Source of the DNA: an uncultured Phocaeicola sp.
GTDB lineage: Bacteria; Bacteroidota; Bacteroidia; Bacteroidales; Bacteroidaceae
DNA length: 32,045 nucleotides
Assembly (NCBI GenBank): GCA_944321015.1
Contig: CALUJS010000031.1
Location: forward strand, 1 to 32,045
Direction of reading: 5' to 3'
The notes under the pieces were generated by a model. That model ran no database searches. It was not told the origin of the DNA and saw nothing but the letters and a program-made list of their open reading frames with translations. Shown piece by piece: positions 15,297 through 24,280 of this stretch (positions are counted from its first letter, which is position 1; each line of letters begins with the position of its first letter). Made by a program: the position numbers and the translations under genes.

Positions 15297-16130
15297 ATGA
15301 GAAAGATTAAAAGTTCTGTTCTGGCGATGCTGTCAGCAGCCGTATTGTTGTTTTCCTCTTGTTTGGGAGATTCTGACTATACGCCAAGTTACGGCGGTCT
15401 GGGTACACCGTTGGGCGATATGAGTTCCAGTGTGATGCTGGATGATGGCGTGACAGTTACGCTTTCCGGCATATCAGCTACGGAATTGATGAATATCGAC
15501 CGTATCTTTGTATATGGACAGGTGACGAGTGAATATAAAGACGTAGAGCAAGTGCAGAAAGGAGACAAGATTGCCATCGTTCCGCAATATGCATTGGTGT
15601 TGGATGAAGTGGAAGAATTGCAAGGTGAAAATCCCTTCGAGAATGTTGAGTTTTCGGACATAGATGAACTGAGTTGGTTCACCGTGTTGGGTGGAATCTT
15701 CAATGCGTCGAATGGTTACATGAACTTTACGATTGTGGGTGACTGTTACACAAAAACAAGCACCTCTTCCGGTTCGACTACGGAAACAATGGTGTCTCCT
15801 TATTATTATTTACATGTAAGCCGGGTAGATACGGATGCTAAGATTGTGGACTTGGAGTTGGGTTATGACAATCGTGCAAGCGAGTGTACGGACACGGAAG
15901 GCAAACTTAAAGACGGTTATATGCTTAGACAGAATACTTCGTTCCCGATATATTTTGATACGACATCACTCTACAATCAGCTCGATGGTCTGGATGATGA
16001 GGATACAATCACCTTTAATATTTATAAGGTAGAGAAGGAAGACAATGGACGCATTGAGAAAAATAAGGTGAACTTGTCGTATACATCCATACAGAAAGGC
16101 GCTTTGAAGCGAACTGTTCGTACCTATTGA
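15297..16130 (+). CDS. NigD-like lipoprotein
   Basis: This is a predicted lipoprotein of 277 residues. The start at ATG 15297 gives MRKIKSS, a hydrophobic core and lipobox FSSC with lipidated Cys22. An in-frame GTG at 15291 is possible but adds only two residues. The body is beta-rich with short acidic stretches, and the overall layout recalls NigD-like proteins of Bacteroidales, exported proteins of unknown function first noted next to bacteriocin genes. No catalytic motif is visible. The gene appears more AT-rich than its neighbours and has its own promoter, which may point to separate history or control. It ends 10 bp before the Yip1 gene. Confidence 0.45.
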   Translation: MRKIKSSVLAMLSAAVLLFSSCLGDSDYTPSYGGLGTPLGDMSSSVMLDDGVTVTLSGISATELMNIDRIFVYGQVTSEYKDVEQVQKGDKIAIVPQYALVLDEVEELQGENPFENVEFSDIDELSWFTVLGGIFNASNGYMNFTIVGDCYTKTSTSSGSTTETMVSPYYYLHVSRVDTDAKIVDLELGYDNRASECTDTEGKLKDGYMLRQNTSFPIYFDTTSLYNQLDGLDDEDTITFNIYKVEKEDNGRIEKNKVNLSYTSIQKGALKRTVRTY

Positions 16131-16140
16131 TATAAACTAA

Positions 16141-16713
16141 GTGAACTATAAAGAACTATTCAGAAAAGTATTCATGCTGATTTCCTCCCCGGCTAAGGCT
16201 TGGGAGGAAATTAGTTTAGAGCAGGATAGACGAGCCGTGATGACCACCTTCGTCTATCCTATGATTGCATTCTGCGGTCTGTCGGTCTTCATCGGAACGC
16301 TTATTGGCGTGGGGTGGGGAGGCGCGGCCTTGCAGTTGGCCATGACCAACTGTTGCGCAGTGTTCGTGGCACTGTTTGGCGGCTTCTTTCTCATTGCTTA
16401 TCTGACCAATCAGTATGGGATGAAGGTATTGAAGCGCGGGAATGAGTTGGGGCTGTGTCAGCAGTATGTGGGTTATGCCATGGTCGTAACCTTTGTGCTC
16501 GATATTGTTACCGGATTGTTCCCCAGTTTCCGTGTGTTGCAACTCATATTCCAATTCTATGTGGTCTATGTGGTGTGGGAAGGTGCAAGCCGGTTGATGC
16601 GTGTGTCCGAAAGCAAGCGTCTTCCGTACACTCTGTGCGTCTCGACATTCATTATCGTAGCACCGTGGCTCATCCAATGGGTATTCGGGCGCCTGTCATA
16701 TTTGTTGCAATAA
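16141..16713 (+). CDS. Yip1-family membrane protein
   Basis: This 190-residue inner-membrane protein has about five hydrophobic helices (about 36-55, 63-88, 108-127, 128-146, 160-180) after a short cytoplasmic N-terminus with LISSPAKAWEEIS, the usual opening of bacterial Yip1-domain proteins. Bacterial members have no assigned function. The start is a GTG at 16141; no ATG fits without losing the conserved beginning. It follows the NigD-like gene by 10 bp and precedes smpB by 15 bp, so one transcript is likely. Confidence 0.75.
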   Translation: MNYKELFRKVFMLISSPAKAWEEISLEQDRRAVMTTFVYPMIAFCGLSVFIGTLIGVGWGGAALQLAMTNCCAVFVALFGGFFLIAYLTNQYGMKVLKRGNELGLCQQYVGYAMVVTFVLDIVTGLFPSFRVLQLIFQFYVVYVVWEGASRLMRVSESKRLPYTLCVSTFIIVAPWLIQWVFGRLSYLLQ

Positions 16714-16728
16714 GATAATAGGAAAGTT

Positions 16729-17181
16729 ATGAAATCTACTCCGATTAATATTAAGAACAAGCGTGCCTCGTTCGACTATGAGTTTATCGATACCTACACG
16801 GCCGGTATTGTGCTGACGGGGACAGAGATTAAGTCTATACGCCAGGGCAAGGCCGGTCTGGTCGACACCTTTTGCTATTTCGTGCGAGGCGAACTGTGGG
16901 TGAAGAACATGCACATAGCCGAGTACTTTTACGGCTCGTACAATAACCATGCGGCACGGCGCGACCGGAAACTGCTGCTCACCCGCAAGGAGTTGCGCAA
17001 GCTGGAGCGTGACACGCAAGCTCCCGGTTTCACCATTGTGCCCACCCGTTTGTATATCAATGAGAAGGGATTGGCCAAAGTTGTGATAGCCTTGGCAAAA
17101 GGAAAGAAGGAGTTTGACAAGCGCGAGACCTTGAAAGAGAAAGACGCGCGTCGCGAGATGGACAGGTTCTTTAAGAAATGA
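16729..17181 (+). CDS. smpB: SsrA-binding protein SmpB
   Basis: SmpB binds tmRNA and brings it to stalled ribosomes for trans-translation. The 150-residue protein has the oligonucleotide-binding barrel with [27 protein letters not shown] (about 26-38), [20 protein letters not shown] and [10 protein letters not shown], and the basic C-terminal tail [15 protein letters not shown] that enters the decoding channel. Length is normal. The tmRNA gene itself is not in the window. An inverted repeat begins at the stop codon and occupies the gap to metH. Confidence 0.97.
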   Translation: MKSTPINIKNKRASFDYEFIDTYTAGIVLTGTEIKSIRQGKAGLVDTFCYFVRGELWVKNMHIAEYFYGSYNNHAARRDRKLLLTRKELRKLERDTQAPGFTIVPTRLYINEKGLAKVVIALAKGKKEFDKRETLKEKDARREMDRFFKK

Positions 17182-17261
17182 AGAATGTAGAGTGATGAAT
17201 GAAGAATCTATACCGGCAGCAGACACGCCGTATGACTGTTCTTCATTCATCATTCTTCATT
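17177..17261. repeat. Two-part inverted repeat between smpB and metH
   Basis: Inner arms GATGAATGAAGAA (17194-17206) and TTCTTCATTCATC (17239-17251) pair perfectly. Outer arms AATGAAGAAT (17177-17186) and ATTCTTCATT (17252-17261) also pair, with a 7-nt bulge on the left. The loop is 32 nt. The outer left arm includes the smpB stop codon. It may end or attenuate transcription into metH, though there is no T-tract. Confidence 0.75.
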
Positions 17262-17277
17262 AAATAGATTTAAGCAG

Positions 17278-20034
17278 ATGGAGACAATCGAACAGCTGGT
17301 GCCGAAACGTATCCTGATATTGGATGGCGCAATGGGTACCATGATACAGCAATACAACTTACGTGAAGAAGATTTCCGGGGCGAGCGTTTCAAGGATATT
17401 CCCGGTCAGCTGAAGGGCAACAATGACCTGCTCTGCCTGACACGCCCCGACGTGGTGACCGATATACACCGCAAGTATTTGGAGGCAGGAGCAGACATCA
17501 TAGAGACAAACACTTTCAGTTCTACCCGCGTGTCGATGGCCGACTATCACGTGGAGCATTTGTGCCGCGAGATTAATCTGGCGGCGGCGAAGTTGGCACG
17601 CGAACTGGCTGACGAGTACACTCGTCGTACTCCCGACAAGCCGCGTTTCGTGGCGGGCTCCATAGGGCCAACGAACAAAACCTGCTCCATGAGTCCCGAT
17701 GTGAACAATCCTGCTTTCCGTGCCCTGACTTTCGACGAACTGTCTGCTGCCTATCAAGAACAGATGGAGGCTCTGCTTGAGGGAGGCGTGGATGCCTTGC
17801 TCATCGAGACCATCTTTGACACGCTTAATGCCAAGGCTGCGCTTTATGCCGCCGAAGAAGCCATGACGGTAATGGGACGCCGTGTGCCCCTCATGCTCTC
17901 CGTAACCCTCTCTGACGCTGCCGGGCGTACGTTGTCCGGACAGACGCTGGAAGCGTTTCTGGCTTCCGTGCAGCATGCACCGTTGTTTTCCGTCGGATTG
18001 AATTGTTCGTTCGGGGCAGCTCAACTCAAACCCTATCTCAAGACATTGGCTGCCAATGCACCTTATTACATATCAGCCTATCCCAACGCCGGTCTGCCGA
18101 ACAGCTTGGGACAGTATGACCAGACACCTGCACAAATGGCCGCTGAGGTAAAAGAATATATTGACGAAGGACTGGTAAACATCATCGGCGGATGTTGTGG
18201 CACGACCGATGCTTACATTGCCGAATACCCCGCTTTGGTGGCGGGGGCGGAGCCGCATCATCCCGCATCTGCGCCTTCATGCTTGTGGTTGTCGGGACTG
18301 GAACGGTTGGCCGTGAAGCCCGAAGCCAACTTCATCAACATTGGTGAGCGTTGCAACGTGGCCGGTTCGCGCAAGTTCCTGCGGCTGATAAAAGAGCATA
18401 ACTATGAAGAAGCCATCGGCATCGCACGCCGCCAAGTGGAGGACGGTGCGCAGGTGATAGACATTAATATGGACGACGGGCTTCTCGATGCCCGTGCCGA
18501 GATGACCACGTTCCTTAACCTCATTGCTTCCGAGCCGGATATAGCCCGTGTGCCTGTCATGATAGACTCCTCGAAGTGGGATGTCATCCGTGCCGGACTG
18601 AAATGCTTGCAAGGCAAGTCTATCGTCAACTCCATTTCGTTGAAAGAGGGCGAGGATGTATTCCTGTCCCATGCCCGGGAAGTACGCCGTCTGGGAGCAG
18701 CCGTAGTGGTGATGGCATTTGACGAGCAAGGGCAGGCCGATACCTACGAGCGCAAGATAGAGGTCTGCGCCCGTGCTTACCGTCTGTTGACCGAACAGGC
18801 CGGATTCAATCCGCACGACATCATCTTCGACCCCAATGTGCTTGCCATTGCCACGGGCATGGAGGAGCACGACAATTATGCCGTAGATTTCATTCGCGCT
18901 ACGGAGTGGATTCGGAAGAATCTGCCCGGTGCGCACGTGAGCGGCGGCGTGAGCAACCTTTCCTTCGCTTTTCGTGGCAACAATTACATACGCGAGGCCA
19001 TGCACGCGGTGTTCCTCTACCACGCCATACGCGCCGGCATGGACATGGGCATTGTCAACCCTTCCGCCTCCGTGATGTATGATGAAATTCCTGCTGACGT
19101 GTTGGAGCACGTGGAGGATGTGGTGCTCAACCGACGTCCCGATGCAGCCGAACGTCTTATTGAATTAGCTGCCCGTCTGAAGGAACAGCAAAGCGATGTT
19201 TCTGCCGTGCAGGTCCGTCACGACGCCTGGCGCGATGCTCCCGTGGAGGAACGTCTGAAGCAGGCTTTGGTCAAGGGCGTGGGCGATTGGTTGGAAGACG
19301 ACTTGGCTGAGGCTGCCGCGAAATATCCGCATGCGGTGGACATCATCGAGGGTCCGCTCATGGACGGTATGAACTGTGTGGGTGAACTTTTCGGCGCAGG
19401 CAAGATGTTTCTTCCGCAGGTGGTGAAAACCGCCCGCACCATGAAGAAAGCTGTTGCCATTCTCCGGCCGCGTATTGAGGCCGAGCGTGTTCAGGGAAGC
19501 CGGTCGGCAGGCAAAGTCGTGCTCGCCACAGTGAAAGGCGATGTGCACGATATCGGTAAAAACATCGTTGCCGTCGTCATGGCTTGTAACGGATATGAGG
19601 TAGTCGACTTGGGTGTGATGGTGCCTGCCGATGTTATTGTGCGCCGCGCCATTGAGGAAAAAGCCGACCTCATCGGGCTGAGCGGGCTCATCACTCCGTC
19701 GCTGGACGAGATGGCCGGTGTGGCCCGTGAGCTGCAACGCGCCGGGTTGCATATACCGTTGTTGATAGGTGGCGCTACGACCAGCGACATGCATACGGCC
19801 CTCCGGATTGTGCCGGAATATGACGCGCCTGTCATCCATCTGAAGGATGCTTCGCAAAACGCGCCTGTAGCGGCCAAACTTCTCAATCCCGCCACACGCG
19901 ATGCTTATGTCCGCGAGGTCTATGACCATTACCGCGACATTGTACGCCGCCGCGAGCAGGCTGAACCTGCGCTCCTCACGCTGGACGAGGCGCGTGCCAA
20001 CCGTTTGAACCTGTTCGGTGATGTTGTGTCATGA
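17278..20034 (+). CDS. metH: Cobalamin-dependent methionine synthase lacking the reactivation domain
   Basis: MetH transfers the methyl group of 5-methyltetrahydrofolate to homocysteine via cobalamin. The protein is 918 residues. The homocysteine domain (about 5-315) has the zinc ligands Cys243 (GLNCSF) and Cys306-Cys307 (GGCCGTT). The pterin domain (about 340-600) has [16 protein letters not shown] and VPVMIDSS. The cobalamin cap lies near 650-735, and the B12 domain (about 745-875) has GDVHDIGKN with the cobalt-ligand His757. It ends about where the SAM-binding activation domain of the roughly 1230-residue E. coli enzyme would begin, so reactivation needs a separate protein, as I recall for other Bacteroides-type genomes. 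I see no cobalamin or SAM riboswitch upstream. It precedes nadC by 36 bp. Confidence 0.95.
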   Translation: METIEQLVPKRILILDGAMGTMIQQYNLREEDFRGERFKDIPGQLKGNNDLLCLTRPDVVTDIHRKYLEAGADIIETNTFSSTRVSMADYHVEHLCREINLAAAKLARELADEYTRRTPDKPRFVAGSIGPTNKTCSMSPDVNNPAFRALTFDELSAAYQEQMEALLEGGVDALLIETIFDTLNAKAALYAAEEAMTVMGRRVPLMLSVTLSDAAGRTLSGQTLEAFLASVQHAPLFSVGLNCSFGAAQLKPYLKTLAANAPYYISAYPNAGLPNSLGQYDQTPAQMAAEVKEYIDEGLVNIIGGCCGTTDAYIAEYPALVAGAEPHHPASAPSCLWLSGLERLAVKPEANFINIGERCNVAGSRKFLRLIKEHNYEEAIGIARRQVEDGAQVIDINMDDGLLDARAEMTTFLNLIASEPDIARVPVMIDSSKWDVIRAGLKCLQGKSIVNSISLKEGEDVFLSHAREVRRLGAAVVVMAFDEQGQADTYERKIEVCARAYRLLTEQAGFNPHDIIFDPNVLAIATGMEEHDNYAVDFIRATEWIRKNLPGAHVSGGVSNLSFAFRGNNYIREAMHAVFLYHAIRAGMDMGIVNPSASVMYDEIPADVLEHVEDVVLNRRPDAAERLIELAARLKEQQSDVSAVQVRHDAWRDAPVEERLKQALVKGVGDWLEDDLAEAAAKYPHAVDIIEGPLMDGMNCVGELFGAGKMFLPQVVKTARTMKKAVAILRPRIEAERVQGSRSAGKVVLATVKGDVHDIGKNIVAVVMACNGYEVVDLGVMVPADVIVRRAIEEKADLIGLSGLITPSLDEMAGVARELQRAGLHIPLLIGGATTSDMHTALRIVPEYDAPVIHLKDASQNAPVAAKLLNPATRDAYVREVYDHYRDIVRRREQAEPALLTLDEARANRLNLFGDVVS

Positions 20035-20070
20035 GGAAATTGAATATTAACCAACCTACATATATACATT

Positions 20071-20919
20071 ATGGAAACAGAACGTGAATTGATAGACCGT
20101 CTTATCGATCTTGCTTTTGCCGAAGACATAGGAGACGGCGACCACACTACTCTCTCATGTATTCCTGCCGATGCTATGGGCAAATCAAGACTCCTCATCA
20201 AGGAGACGGGTGTGCTTGCAGGCATGGAGATAGCCAAAGAGATATTCCACCGTTTCGACTCCACCATGCAGGTGGAAGTGCTCATGCCCGACGGCTCCGA
20301 CGTGAAGCCCGGCGACGTGGCCATGATTGTCACCGGTAAAGTGCGTTCCCTGCTCCAGACCGAACGCCTGATGCTCAACGTGATGCAGCGCATGAGCGGT
20401 ATTGCCACCATGACGCGCCGCTATGTGAAGCAGCTTGAAGGTACGCACACACGCGTACTCGATACGCGCAAAACGACTCCCGGCATGCGTATGCTGGAAA
20501 AAATGGCCGTGAAGATAGGTGGGGGCGTGAACCATCGCATTGGCCTTTTTGACATGATTCTCCTAAAGGATAATCATGTGGATTTTGCCGGAGGCATTGC
20601 CAACGCTATCCGTCGTGCCAAAGACTACTGTCGCGAGAAAGGCAAGGACCTTAAGATTGAAATCGAAGTGAGAAACCTTGACGAGTTGCACCAGGTGCTC
20701 GAGCTTGGCGGTGTGGACCGCATCATGTTCGACAACTTTACGCCCGAACTTACGCGCGAGGCTGTCCGCATGGTCGACGGACGCTATGAGACCGAGTCGT
20801 CCGGCGGCATCACTTTCGATACCCTCCGCCAGTATGCCGAAACTGGCGTGGACTTCATCTCTGTCGGTGCGCTCACCCATTCCGTGAAGGGGCTCGACAT
20901 GAGTTTCAAGGCTTGCTGA
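20071..20919 (+). CDS. nadC: Nicotinate-nucleotide pyrophosphorylase (carboxylating)
   Basis: NadC converts quinolinate and PRPP to nicotinate mononucleotide, CO2 and pyrophosphate in de novo NAD synthesis. The 282-residue protein has the N-terminal EDIGDGDHTT (18-27), the NVMQRMSGIAT helix, the substrate-binding segment VLDTRKTTPGMR (about 137-148), GGGVNHRIGLFDMILLKDNH, an IEIEV strand, IMFDNF and the C-terminal ESSGGI and DFISVGALTHS. All expected motifs are present and the length is normal. It follows metH at 36 bp and probably shares its transcript. An inverted repeat lies 25 bp downstream. Confidence 0.96.
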   Translation: METERELIDRLIDLAFAEDIGDGDHTTLSCIPADAMGKSRLLIKETGVLAGMEIAKEIFHRFDSTMQVEVLMPDGSDVKPGDVAMIVTGKVRSLLQTERLMLNVMQRMSGIATMTRRYVKQLEGTHTRVLDTRKTTPGMRMLEKMAVKIGGGVNHRIGLFDMILLKDNHVDFAGGIANAIRRAKDYCREKGKDLKIEIEVRNLDELHQVLELGGVDRIMFDNFTPELTREAVRMVDGRYETESSGGITFDTLRQYAETGVDFISVGALTHSVKGLDMSFKAC

Positions 20920-20944
20920 TGTTGATTCATTGAACGCAGGAGTG

Positions 20945-20989
20945 ACGCGAATGACGCAGATAAATAGTTGAAATCAGCGTCATTCGCGT
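20945..20989. repeat. Inverted repeat after nadC
   Basis: Arms ACGCGAATGACGC (20945-20957) and GCGTCATTCGCGT (20977-20989) pair over 13 bp around a 19-nt AT-rich loop. There is no long T-tract, so it may be a weak terminator, but the arms (ACGCgaatgACGC) also resemble the ACGCAGAT-type dispersed intergenic repeats I associate with Bacteroidales. Confidence 0.7.
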
Positions 20990-21051
20990 TGTCTGTTCTT
21001 GAAAAAACAGTAGCGTCTGTATTTGTTTTTGTATCCATCAATAAGATTTGC

Positions 21052-22728
21052 ATGAAACACCTTCTTTGGTTACTTTTTCTCTTGGCTCTGCCGGTGCGCG
21101 CGCAGGACTCGCTCCGGCTGGTGGCTCCGTTTGATTTTCCCATGTTGCTCAGTTCCAACTTCGGCGAATTGCGTCCGAATCACTTCCATGGCGGACTTGA
21201 CATCAAGACGCAGGGTGTGACGGGCAAACCCGTCCGGGCCGTGGATGAAGGTTACGTGAGCCGCATCACTGTAAGTCCCGTGGGTTATGGCAATGCGCTC
21301 TACATTGTTCATCCCTCCGGCCATACTTCTGTGTACGGACATCTCGATTCGTTTACGCCCGCCATTGCCCGCTATGTGCGTGAGCAGCAGTATGCCCGCG
21401 AAAGTTTTTCGGTCGATCTCCGTCCGGACAGTACGCTGTTCCGCGTGGCGCGTGGCGAAGTCGTTGCCCGCAGTGGAAATACCGGCTCCTCGGGTGGTCC
21501 GCATCTGCATTTGGAATTGCGCCGCACGGCTACGAACGAGTTGCTGGACCCTCTTCCGTTCTATCGTGACCGACTCCGGGATACGCGTCGTCCGCTGGCG
21601 CGCGGTCTTCGCATTTATGCCCGTGCGGGTGAGGGAGTGGTCAATGGCAGCACGCGTCCGCAGACGTTCCAATGGGCGCAGGGAGGACATGCGCTCAACC
21701 GCCGCGTGGAGGCGTGGGGTGTCATCGGCGTGGCCATTCGTGCCAATGACTACATGACCGGCACATCCAACGTTTACGGTGTGCGCTCCGTCCGCCTGTT
21801 GGTTGACAGTGTGGAGGTGTTTCGCAGTCGGACGGACAGCGTGTCGTTTGCCGAAAACCGTGCCATCAACGGGTTGATAGACTACGATGTCTACCGTCGC
21901 ACGCGCGCGCTTTATGCCAAATCGTTCCTGCTTCCCGGCAGTCCGCTTCGCCTCACGCAGAGCGATGCGCCGGGGCGCGGTTGGATAAGCATCGACGAGG
22001 AGCGCGATTATCACTTCACATACGAACTGGAAGACGGATTCGGCAACCGTTCCACCTATGCTTTCACTGTGCATGGCAGGCGGCAAGCCATCCCCGAAGC
22101 GCATCGCACGGGGGGAACATTGCTGCGCTGGGACAAGGCGAATGTCATTACCCGTCCCGGCATGCAACTGGATATTCCGCGTGGCATGCTTTACGAGGAC
22201 GTGGAGGCCGATGTGCAGATGACGACCGATTCGGCTGCCGTGGCTTTCACCTATCAGCTGCATGACAGTCCGCTGCCGTTGCACGATTACTGTCCGCTGC
22301 GCATCGGTGTGCGGCGGAGGCCGGTGGCCGACTCGACGAAGTATTTCATCGCCGAGCGGTCGGGCAAGTCGTTGTGGTATGTGGGCGGCACGTGGCGCGA
22401 CGGATGGCTGGAGGGACGCGTGCGTTCGCTGGGCACCTACACGGTGGCCATTGACACCGTTGCGCCCACGGTCGTCCCGCTCAACCGGGGACAGTGGGCA
22501 TCGGGCCGCATCACCTTCCGCGTGGGTGATGACCGTTCGGGCCTTAACACCTATCGTGCCACGGTGGACGGCCGCTTTGTGCTCTTTGCCTGCAACAGCC
22601 GTTACAACCGCCTGACATGCAACCTGCGTGAGACTGATGTGGAGCGTGGGCGCGTGCATACGCTGGAACTGACCGTGACCGACCGTTGCGGCAATGTAAC
22701 GGTGCGCCGTGAACGTTTCCGATATTAA
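21052..22728 (+). CDS. M23-family (LytM) peptidase, exported
   Basis: This is a periplasmic or envelope zinc endopeptidase of 558 residues that probably cleaves peptidoglycan cross-bridges or stems. The signal peptide covers residues 1-18 (cut near VRA-QDS). The LytM core occupies about 28-160, with zinc ligands His46 and Asp50 in HFHGGLD and His153 in HLHLE, plus the YGHLD segment (95-99), so it looks active. Around 220-558 there is a long beta-rich C-terminal region, perhaps immunoglobulin-like, ending in TDRCGNVTVRRERFRY. The frame can start at 20968, but that extension has no signal peptide, so ATG 21052 is used. The hydrolase gene follows 30 bp later. Its role in cell-wall turnover is family knowledge. 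Confidence 0.88.
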   Translation: MKHLLWLLFLLALPVRAQDSLRLVAPFDFPMLLSSNFGELRPNHFHGGLDIKTQGVTGKPVRAVDEGYVSRITVSPVGYGNALYIVHPSGHTSVYGHLDSFTPAIARYVREQQYARESFSVDLRPDSTLFRVARGEVVARSGNTGSSGGPHLHLELRRTATNELLDPLPFYRDRLRDTRRPLARGLRIYARAGEGVVNGSTRPQTFQWAQGGHALNRRVEAWGVIGVAIRANDYMTGTSNVYGVRSVRLLVDSVEVFRSRTDSVSFAENRAINGLIDYDVYRRTRALYAKSFLLPGSPLRLTQSDAPGRGWISIDEERDYHFTYELEDGFGNRSTYAFTVHGRRQAIPEAHRTGGTLLRWDKANVITRPGMQLDIPRGMLYEDVEADVQMTTDSAAVAFTYQLHDSPLPLHDYCPLRIGVRRRPVADSTKYFIAERSGKSLWYVGGTWRDGWLEGRVRSLGTYTVAIDTVAPTVVPLNRGQWASGRITFRVGDDRSGLNTYRATVDGRFVLFACNSRYNRLTCNLRETDVERGRVHTLELTVTDRCGNVTVRRERFRY

Positions 22729-22758
22729 CCTAATCCTGATTATAAAATATAGATGTCT

Positions 22759-24111
22759 ATGAAGAAATTGAATTTTGCAAAGTCGTTGCTGGGAGGCGTA
22801 TGCCTCACAGTGGCGTTCCCAGTTTGCGCTCAGACGGATACCGAGATGAAAGCGTATTTTATGCGTGCGATTGCCAACCCGTCACAGGCTGTGCGACCGG
22901 GGAAGACTGACCGTGTGAAGTCCGGTCGGACGGACGAGGCACGTCGCCGGGTGTGGTCGGCCTGGCGTGCGGCCAACAACGAGGCCGACGAGCCGAAGCT
23001 TCCTGCCCTGACTCCGCTGGACAGCGCGCGCAGGGGACAAATCGTATTGCCCGATTCGTTGGAACCCCGTGCCGTGATGGATTATTATTGGGGTGTGAAA
23101 GGCGATACCGTGCCTGCCGCCGGGCGTCCGTTTTTCCTCTATCTGCATGGTTCCGGTCCGCGCGACATGGAGTGGGAGACGGGGCTGAAGCTGGCACGCA
23201 TGTTTGACGATGCGCCTTCGGCCTATATGGTGCCCCGCATCCCCAACGAGGGTAACTATTACCGCTGGTGGCAACGCTCCAAGCAGTGGGCTTGGCAGTG
23301 GTTGTTGCGCCGACTGATGTTGCAGGACGATATTGATGCGTGCCGTTTGTATGTGTTCGGCATCTCCGAAGGTGGTTACGGCAGTCAGCGTCTGGCTTCG
23401 TTTTATGCTGATTATTGGGCTGCTGCCGGACCCATGGCGGGTGGCGAACCGTTGAAAAACGCTCCGGCGGAGAATTGCCGCCACATCGGTTTCAGCCTGC
23501 TTACCGGCGCGCGCGACAATGGTTTCTATCGCAATCAGCTCACGAACGTGACACGCATGGCTTTTGACAGCCTCCGCACGGCTTGTCCTGACGGTTACCG
23601 CCACCGCATCGAGCTGATACCCGGCCGCGGGCATAGCATCGACTATCGTCCCACCACGCCGTGGCTCGCCTCGTTCGTCCGCAATCCGCATCCGAAAGTC
23701 TTCACGTGGGAAGACTTCGAGATGGACGGGCTGCACCGCGCGGGTTTCTATAATATAAAGGTGGACCGTCGCCCTTGTGACTCGCTTCGCACCCGCTACG
23801 ACATGCGCATTGAAGGCAACGTGATAGACCTCACCATATCCGACGTACACTATCAGACGACAGTGACCGACCCGATGTGGGGCATCGAACTGCTCTTTGC
23901 CAAGACCTATACGCCCGCCACGGGCGGCAGCCTGACGCTGTTTCTGGACGAGGACATGGTGAATTTGAGCAAGAAGGTGACGGTCAATGTCAACGGTCGC
24001 CGTGTGTTCCACGGCCGCGTGCGCCCCGATGTGGGCAGCATGATGCAGAGCGTGGCTACGTTTTATGACCGCGAGCGCATATTTCCCGCGTCAGTCTGTA
24101 TACGTTACTAG
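22759..24111 (+). CDS. Exported alpha/beta-hydrolase-like protein
   Basis: This 450-residue protein has an N-terminal signal peptide ending near VCA-Q (residue 24). An alpha/beta-hydrolase core spans about 120-310. It includes an oxyanion-hole-like HGSG (130-133), the nucleophile elbow GISEGG with Ser203, an acidic candidate Asp253 in TGARDNGFYRN and the catalytic His candidate His292 in GRGHSIDY. The C-terminal 140 residues form an extra beta domain. The core resembles PHB-depolymerase/esterase-like hydrolases, but the substrate is unknown. ATG 22759 (MKKLNF) is preferred to ATG 22753. It is probably co-transcribed with the M23 peptidase. The last 15 or so codons contain a stretch matching the 22-bp repeat unit (around 24071-24090). 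Confidence 0.65.
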   Translation: MKKLNFAKSLLGGVCLTVAFPVCAQTDTEMKAYFMRAIANPSQAVRPGKTDRVKSGRTDEARRRVWSAWRAANNEADEPKLPALTPLDSARRGQIVLPDSLEPRAVMDYYWGVKGDTVPAAGRPFFLYLHGSGPRDMEWETGLKLARMFDDAPSAYMVPRIPNEGNYYRWWQRSKQWAWQWLLRRLMLQDDIDACRLYVFGISEGGYGSQRLASFYADYWAAAGPMAGGEPLKNAPAENCRHIGFSLLTGARDNGFYRNQLTNVTRMAFDSLRTACPDGYRHRIELIPGRGHSIDYRPTTPWLASFVRNPHPKVFTWEDFEMDGLHRAGFYNIKVDRRPCDSLRTRYDMRIEGNVIDLTISDVHYQTTVTDPMWGIELLFAKTYTPATGGSLTLFLDEDMVNLSKKVTVNVNGRRVFHGRVRPDVGSMMQSVATFYDRERIFPASVCIRY

Positions 24112-24117
24112 GCGTGC

Positions 24118-24195
24118 CGCTCCATATCTCCGGGTTCGCCCGGGGATATGCCCGGACGCGAGCCGTAATATTCCCCGTCAGGCGTGCCGATGATG
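24118..24195. repeat. 22-bp phased palindromic repeat array 3
   Basis: Cores CATAT, GATAT and AATAT lie at 24123, 24145 and 24167, exactly 22 bp apart, with a degenerate one near 24189. The first unit (24123-24150) is a 28-nt hairpin of 12 bp with a single T-G wobble and a TTCG loop. Both arms differ from the other arrays (CTCCGGG and CCCGGGG in place of GGACGCTC and GAGCGTCC) yet still pair. It starts 6 bp after the hydrolase stop and precedes a minus-strand terminator. Confidence 0.8.
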
Positions 24196-24200
24196 TGGAA

Positions 24201-24249
24201 AAAGAATAAAATAAAAGCAGGAAGAAAAGCGGAACGGCTTTCTTCCTGC
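24201..24249 (-). terminator. Terminator of the bamD-rpoZ-DUF4293 operon
   Basis: The stem GCAGGAAGAAA (24217-24227) pairs with TTTCTTCCTGC (24239-24249). Read on the minus strand it is followed by a T-rich run (TTTTATTTTATTC). It lies about 30 bp past the DUF4293 stop and separates the convergent operons. It may work weakly on plus as well. Confidence 0.75.
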
Positions 24250-24280
24250 CTGATTGGAGTTGAAAAGAGATATCAATATT

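Noticed and set aside
16714..16728. Shine-Dalgarno sequence for smpB (GGAAAG)
   Set aside because: Bacteroidales rarely rely on Shine-Dalgarno pairing, and other starts in the window lack such a motif; it was not used to choose starts.
17182..17277. Cobalamin or SAM riboswitch before metH
   Set aside because: The gap is under 100 bp, is filled by the inverted repeat, and lacks a B12-box or SAM aptamer pattern.
21070..22659. Long antisense frame opposite the M23 peptidase (and similar ones opposite the hydrolase and htrA)
   Set aside because: They mirror GC-rich codon use of real genes with intact catalytic motifs and show no domain of their own.
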